Below, in pieces: positions 60,905 to 64,000 of a DNA stretch of 64,000 bases (its first letter is position 1; each line of letters begins with the position of its first letter). The translations under genes and the position numbers were made by a program. Below the pieces are notes generated by a model. That model was not told the DNA's origin. It saw nothing but the letters and a program-made list of their open reading frames with translations, and searched no databases. The DNA is taken from contig JAQFVV010006546.1 of NCBI GenBank assembly GCA_028023455.1, forward strand, positions 374,001 through 438,000. Direction: 5' to 3'. The DNA is from Epiperipatus broadwayi (Eukaryota; Onychophora; Udeonychophora; Euonychophora; Peripatidae).

Positions 60905-62560
60905 CATCATCACCACCATCAACCATTATCAATCCACTGCAGGATGAAGTCTCTCCAAGTTTAATCCATCTTCTCTGATCTTTAGCTTCTCTTCTCCACA
61001 TCACCCCTGCACACTTTCTTATTTCATCCATCCATCTCACATGTGGTCTCTTTCTCAGTATTTTACAATCTCTTGGAATCCAGTTTAAAATTTCAATTGT
61101 CTATCTATTATCATCTCTTCTAGCAATATGTCTAGCCCAACTCCACTTCAATCTTTTAATTTTTCAATGAAGTCAGTAACACCTGTTTGTTCTCTTACCC
61201 ATATATTACATTTTCGATCTCTTCTTGTTACTCCCAACATACATCTCTCCATACTTATTTGAGTGGTCTGAAGTCTCTGTATTGTTCTTCTATTAAGTGT
61301 CCAAGTCTCTGCTCCATAAGTAAGAACTGGTAAAACACATTTGTTAAAAATCTCCCTTTTCAAACACATATGCATATTTCCTTTCAGTATCAAGTTATTT
61401 CTACCAAAAGCACTCCAACCAAGTTTAATTCTATGATTAATTTCCTCCATTATATTTCCATCTGTATTAATAATCTGACCAAAATATTTGTAACTGTTAA
61501 CTTCTTCTAATTCATCATAATCAGTCTTTATTTTCATATTTTGAGCAAATTGATTAAACATTACTTTAGTCTTTTTAACATTTATCTTTAGTCCTACTTT
61601 CCTACTTTCATCTGCTATACTCCTGCGACATTTCCTGCAGCTATGAAGAATTATTTGCGAAAACAATTACATCATCTGCGAAATCTAAATGACTTAAATA
61701 ATCCCCATTTACTTTCACTCCTTTAGTTTCCCATTTTAATCCACAAAATACTTCTTGCAGCACTGGAGTCACCTTGTCTTACACCTTTCTTAATGTTGAC
61801 TTTCCCAGTATCATTATGTAATCTAATTGTTGCTGTTGCATTTTTATAAATATTTTTTTAAAATATGACAATATCCTGGATCTATACCTTGATGAAATGT
61901 TTATAGAATCAAATGCCTTTTCATAATCTACAAATCCAAAACATAATGACAACTCATATTTATTTGTCCTTTCTATAACTTCTCTCAGTACCTGAATATG
62001 ATCTACTGTACTAAAACCACTTTTAAATCCAGCTTGTTCTCTTAGTTGGTGTAGACGAGTTGTAATTATCTTGGTAAAATTTTTATATAAAACTGATAAA
62101 ATGCTGATAGGTCTGTAATTATCAGCTTATATAACTTTGCTAAAAAAATTTCTATTCCTTCACCTGCTTCTTTTAATATATCAATTATAATTCCATCATT
62201 ACCTGAAGCCTTTTTTTCTTCATACATTTAATTGCATGTCTCACTTCTTCATTTAAAATTCTGGGCAATTCAGAAGATGTAATAGATATAGGAGGTACTT
62301 GTTCTTTATTATTATATAATTCTTGGTAAAAAAATGTTCTACCAATTTCAAGATGTCATCTCTTTTTTTAGTAATAGTTCCATCTTTTTTTCTTATTGCA
62401 GATATAAATTTCTTACCAATACCAAAATGTTGTTTAACATTTTTGAGACTTTTATTTTCTTCTACAGCTTTCCTTGCTAGTTCACAGTTATACTTTCTTA
62501 TATCATTTTAAACTCTTTCTGCACCATTTTACAAAATTCGAGATATTCAATCCTTTTTAA
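60905..62560 (-). pseudogene. RTE-type LINE, 3' half (RT and C-terminal region)
   Basis: In order on the minus strand. Linker ELPRILNEEVRHAIKCMKK (about 62200-62290). RT boxes: YRPISILSVLYKNFTKI with frame changes (about 62070-62130), REQAGFKSGFSTVDHIQVL, and FVDYEKAFDSI with its catalytic Asp (about 61910-61940). KKGVRQGDSS (about 61775-61800). LDFADDVIVF (61660-61688) with the Asp-Asp pair. Thumb and C-terminus 61148-61666 (KTKVMFNQ, AETWTLNRRTIQRLQTTQ, LGVTRRDRK), then RPHVRWMDEIRKCAG. It ends in a short ATCATCA-type (TGA)n run at 60903-60920, the usual RTE tail. Catalytic residues remain, but frameshifts (for example near 61660) break it, and the 5' endonuclease half is absent. Confidence 0.88.
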
Positions 62561-62739
62561 TGCATCATTTTTGTATATCTTCATAATATGATTATATTTT
62601 TTGTTGTCATATTATTTTCAATTCTCAAAAAGAAATACAAAGGGTTCATGGCATGCTAATGACTATCTTTTTAACTACTTCAATCCAATAATTATTATTG
62701 CTTATTCATTTACTTGTTCTTCCAAGCTGAGTATGTTAT

Positions 62740-62895
62740 ATTAATAATTTTTAATAGTAATTTATCAGACTAGAGACTATCCATTAATGGTGTTTATGAT
62801 TACATCCCTCCACAAGGTATTAAAAGTGGCTAGAAACCAGTCCCTACCTTGCGTGAGAGTGGTATAGTGAAAATTACAGTACAATAATAGTATTT
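62740..62895 (+). repeat. Interspersed repeat family A, copy 3 (partial)
   Basis: TTTATGATTACATCCCTCCA, CAAGGTATTAAAAGTGGCTA, GAAACCAGTCCCTACCTTGC and GAGTGGTATAGTGAAAATTAC match the right half of the copies at 4757 and 5128. The ribozyme part is missing. Confidence 0.85.
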
Positions 62896-63194
62896 ATTAT
62901 CGAATATGTTATGTGTTTTTTTAAATATATATATACATTAATGTAAACATTCAAATTTAAAAGATTTTTGGTGCAAACGTTTTTTGTTTCAATGTTTATA
63001 CAAACCCTTACATATTATATAATGCTACCGTTATTTATCTAGACACTCTAGAAAATTTTTTTTTTTGTTTCAAGTAGCAACATTTATGAAAAGTATTAAC
63101 AATAATGTAAAAGTCTATAAAAATATTTATGAATGTATAAATATGTCCTGTATATTCATGTGAATAGATTTGCGGTATATATTTTTCATTTCAG

Positions 63195-63259
63195 ATTCAG
63201 ATATCCACAAAGACTTATTAAATTCAAAATTAGTTTTGCACCGAAATAATAGGACCAAT
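63195..63259 (+). CDS. Candidate exon 4 of a split gene
   Basis: Strong acceptor (ATTTTTCATTTCAG) and a near-consensus donor (CAAT/GTAAGT). Of three frames only one is open: two bases finish the split codon from exon 3 (A/AT), then 21 codons end exactly at the donor (phase 0). The peptide starts SDIHKDLLNSKLVLHR and ends NNRTN. It contains one potential N-glycosylation sequon (NRT). Both splice sites and the phase agree with the exons at 47054 and 63773. Family not recognised. Confidence 0.55.
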
Positions 63260-63772
63260 GTAAGTTATTTATGCCTATTTTACAAATAAAATCTTCTCTT
63301 TAATATATATATATATTGTGTTACATAATGAAACAGTAAGATTTGCTTTACAAATCTTAGTTTCACCATCTCTCACTTCTTTCCTACTCTCATACCCTAG
63401 TTTAAACCCCAATTTATCGTAGTGTGTCTGTACTGCCGCTTATATGCTGAAATCCCGCCTAAATTAAATCACGAATGCTCGTGATATATATACTTTTAAA
63501 ATCCTAACATTAATAAATTATAGATTGCGAGTATGTGCATGTATACATATTTTAAAAAGTAGGTTATATAAGTAAATTTACACATAGACTGGGATAATAC
63601 ATTTTAAAACAAATAAAATCATAGAGTCGGTATTTAAAGTCATTTTGTTTAAATCTATTTATTTTAGAAATATTACACTCGTAATATTTCTTTTCATTTA
63701 GAAAATAATATTTACCGTAAATAGATTTAAACATTTATAATTTAAAAGTAAAATTATTTTTGTTGTTTTTAG

Positions 63773-63847
63773 ATTTATAAGAATCACGCCACATATTTTC
63801 TGTCAAAAGTAAATGAGGGTTGGGGAGATCACAATAGGCGTAATTAG
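63773..63847 (+). CDS. Candidate exon 5 of a split gene (internal to 63808 or terminal to 63847)
   Basis: A strong acceptor (ATTTTTGTTGTTTTTAG) is followed in phase 0, as required after exon 4, by IYKNHATYFLSK. Here a donor GTAAAT is possible (after 63808). Reading on gives VNEGWGDHNRRN and a TAG at 63845-63847. The continuing part is unusually G-rich for this window, which favours true coding, so a terminal exon is plausible. The total predicted protein would then be about 100 residues. If the donor is used, more exons lie beyond the window. The intron from exon 4 is only about 0.5 kb. Confidence 0.5.
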   Translation: MYKNHATYFLSKVNEGWGDHNRRN

Positions 63848-64000
63848 TTGAATTTTGTTAAGATTCGTTAATTAGTGGCTTAAATTTTGCCATCAGATAA
63901 ATAACAGATGTCCACTCAGGTATTTTTAATTAAAATGTTGTTAAAACCATGCTTTAATCCGAATATATTAAAAGTAAAACTAATTACTTATCCATGTTTT

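Overview
The window is strongly AT-rich animal DNA. It contains tRNA-headed SINEs with target-site duplications, hAT transposons, LINE and Penelope-like retroelement (PLE) fragments, and long A/T and simple-repeat tracts. There are no operons, ribosome binding sites or rRNA. The repeat mix (RTE-type and jockey/CR1-like LINEs, GIY-YIG Penelope elements, GTF2IRD2/ZBED-like hAT transposases, hammerhead ribozyme repeats) points to an invertebrate such as a mollusc or cnidarian. I cannot name the species.

Nearly everything recognisable is repeat-derived, and none of the recognised transposon-type reading frames is intact. One host gene is proposed, on the + strand, from splice signals and phase alone. 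It has five very short exons at 6025-6093, 14265-14338, 47054-47124, 63195-63259 and 63773-63808 or 63847. Their phases chain without conflict and would encode about 100 residues with no family I recognise. If it is real, almost the whole window is intron, and the transposons and ribozyme repeats sit inside introns of roughly 8, 33, 16 and 0.5 kb.

Layout. 1-6 kb: quiet AT-rich DNA, a reverse SINE, a (TATC)n microsatellite and two copies of a ribozyme-bearing repeat. 8.9-11.0 kb: a composite fold-back element with order A-B-A'-B'. 13.7 kb: an (ATT)n array. 15.1-17.2 kb: a possible LTR-type insertion of different composition. 17.4-18.0 kb: a 64-bp-arm palindrome and a ribozyme repeat. 19.5-20.1 kb: PLE fragment. 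24.6-27.6 kb: a complete but frameshifted hAT element with perfect 8-bp target duplication. 28.2 kb: PLE fragment. 31.7-32.7 kb: direct repeats and a minisatellite. 33.8-36.3 kb: a head-to-head Penelope pair plus another PLE RT remnant. 36.9-38.1 kb: a roughly 330-bp repeat array. 38.5-40.1 kb: LINE endonuclease and RT fragments. 41.5-42.0 kb: a 495-bp hAT deletion derivative. 43.0-45.8 kb: two families of hammerhead ribozyme repeat. 45.9-46.9 kb: a repeat family with a nested SINE and an inverted copy. 49.2-52.9 kb: another ribozyme motif, a MITE, a second head-to-head Penelope pair and a decayed LINE. 53.6-54.6 kb: a 550-bp hAT-like MITE and a SINE. 56.2 kb: a 67-bp tandem repeat. 59.9-62.6 kb: two LINE fragments.

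The most interesting content is the set of self-cleaving hammerhead ribozyme motifs. Family 1 has copies at 43078-43134, 17732-17788, 49185-49240 and 4793-4850. Family 2 is a cluster of four at 44.7-45.7 kb. They occur in a neighbourhood rich in Penelope-like elements, a retroelement class already known to carry such ribozymes.
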